Assembly: GCA_005777415.1 (NCBI GenBank)
Contig: SXMI01000300.1
Location: 1 to 5,851, forward strand
Direction of reading: 5' to 3'
DNA: 5,851 bases
Origin: Actinomycetota bacterium
Lineage (GTDB): Bacteria > Actinomycetota > Acidimicrobiia > Acidimicrobiales > Microtrichaceae
The notes beneath the pieces were generated by a model. That model did not search any database. It was not told where the DNA came from and saw nothing but the letters and a program-made list of their open reading frames with translations. A program made the position numbers and the translations under genes. Below, one piece after another: positions 5,142 to 5,851 of this stretch (the first letter of the stretch is position 1; each line of letters begins with the position of its first letter).

Positions 5142-5851
5142 GTGTTCTCCAAGGTGCTGATCGCAAACCGTGGTGAGATCGCCGTCCGGGTCATCCGGGC
5201 GTGCCGTGAGATGGGGATCTCCACCGTGGCCGTGTACTCCGAGCTGGACCGGGACGCCCTCCACGTCCGGCTCGCCGACGAGGCGTACGCGCTCGGGGGC
5301 CAGACGGCCGCCGAGAGCTACATCGACGCCGACAAGCTGCTCGACGTGATCCGTCGGTCGGGCGCCGAGGCGGTGCACCCCGGCTACGGGTTCTTCTCCG
5401 AGAACTCCGACTTCGCCCGGGCCATCACCGAGATGGGCGTCGCGTTCATCGGACCCGGCCCGGACGCCATCGACGTGATGGGCGACAAGATCTCGGCCCG
5501 CCACGCGGCCGAGCGCGTCGGCGTGCTCGGCGTCCCCGGCACGACCGACATCCTCACCGACCCGCAGCAGGTCGTCGCCTTCGGCGACGAGTTCGGGTAC
5601 CCGGTGGCCATCAAGGCCGCCTACGGGGGCGGTGGCCGAGGCATGAAGGTCGTCGCCTCCGCCGACGAGGCCGCCGCCGCGCTCGAGTCCGCCCAGCGCG
5701 AGGCGCTGGCCTACTTCGGCCGCGACGAGTGCTACATGGAGCGGTACCTCACCAAGCCCCGGCACGTCGAGGGCCCGCTGAGCGCCGACACGCACGGCAA
5801 CTGCGTCTACCTGGGCACCCGCGACTGCTCGGCCCAGCGCCGCCACCACAC
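5142..5851 (+). CDS. Biotin carboxylase / acyl-CoA carboxylase alpha chain, N-terminal part (runs off the right edge)
   Basis: This subunit carboxylates the biotin of a carrier domain with ATP and bicarbonate, the first half-reaction of acetyl- or propionyl-CoA carboxylase in fatty-acid metabolism. The 236 complete codons begin with the standard FSKVLIANRGEIAVRVIRA opening, so the GTG at 5142 is a safe start. HPGYGFFSEN, MGDK with Lys116, IKAAYGGGGRGMK with Lys158 and the glycine loop 162-167, and YMERYL with Glu200 match the E. coli AccC numbering within one residue. The last 80 bases are odd. After RHVE the usual xQxxAD reads GPLSAD (211-216), and after CSAQRRH the usual QK reads H plus a codon starting AC, removing the lysine equivalent to catalytic Lys238. 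These may be sequence errors. Whether the protein continues into a biotin carrier domain (fused alpha chain, as usual in actinomycetes) or ends as a lone biotin carboxylase cannot be seen, so no symbol is given. birA is the divergent neighbour. Confidence 0.93.
   Translation, partial: MFSKVLIANRGEIAVRVIRACREMGISTVAVYSELDRDALHVRLADEAYALGGQTAAESYIDADKLLDVIRRSGAEAVHPGYGFFSENSDFARAITEMGVAFIGPGPDAIDVMGDKISARHAAERVGVLGVPGTTDILTDPQQVVAFGDEFGYPVAIKAAYGGGGRGMKVVASADEAAAALESAQREALAYFGRDECYMERYLTKPRHVEGPLSADTHGNCVYLGTRDCSAQRRHH

Noticed and set aside
4022..5224. 400-codon minus-strand frame covering birA and part of pabC
   Set aside because: Arginine/glycine-rich shadow that crosses two well-supported genes in different frames.
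1..5851. A defence, mobile or otherwise new system in the window
   Set aside because: All intervals are filled by five recognisable housekeeping or envelope genes plus one partial carboxylase gene. The gaps are at most 149 bases, and I see no transposase, integrase, CRISPR repeats or unassigned coding region.

Overview
The window looks like ordinary chromosomal core sequence from a high-GC bacterium (roughly 70% G+C by eye, strong G/C preference at third codon positions, several GTG starts). The gene content and the actinobacterial style of the proteins (LCP protein with a LytR C-terminal domain, acyl-CoA carboxylase alpha-type biotin carboxylase, compact PabB followed by a class IV aminotransferase) point to an actinomycete-type organism, perhaps one of the deep-branching Acidimicrobiia. 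That placement is an inference, not something the sequence proves.

Layout: (1) 1-627, minus strand, the first 209 codons of a UDP-glucose 6-dehydrogenase, running off the left edge. (2) 628-776, an intergenic stretch with the ugd ribosome binding site, a perfect 8-bp inverted repeat, and a larger hairpin just after the upstream gene's stop that probably acts as a terminator. (3) 777-2261, minus strand, a membrane-anchored LytR-CpsA-Psr (LCP) protein with a low-complexity C-terminal tail. (4) 2262-2338, a short divergent promoter region. (5) 2339-3400 and 3397-4272, plus strand, pabB and pabC overlapping by 4 bases. (6) 4306-5124, minus strand, a biotin protein ligase that converges on pabC. 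(7) 5142 to the right edge, plus strand, the N-terminal part of a biotin carboxylase / acyl-CoA carboxylase alpha chain, starting 17 bases from birA and divergent from it.

Three functional themes are present. Ugd (UDP-glucuronate supply) and the LCP protein (attachment of glycopolymers to the cell wall) both belong to cell-envelope polysaccharide metabolism. PabB and PabC together convert chorismate to p-aminobenzoate for folate; the glutaminase partner PabA is not in the window. BirA attaches biotin to carboxylases, and the neighbouring divergent gene encodes a biotin-dependent carboxylase, so enzyme and likely client pathway share one control region.

I found no mobile element, CRISPR array, tRNA or rRNA, and nothing that I would call a new biological system. 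The points most worth checking are a cluster of substitutions at near-invariant biotin carboxylase positions in the last 80 bases (they look like sequence errors near a contig end), and the absence of the conserved biotin-contacting lysine in BirA.
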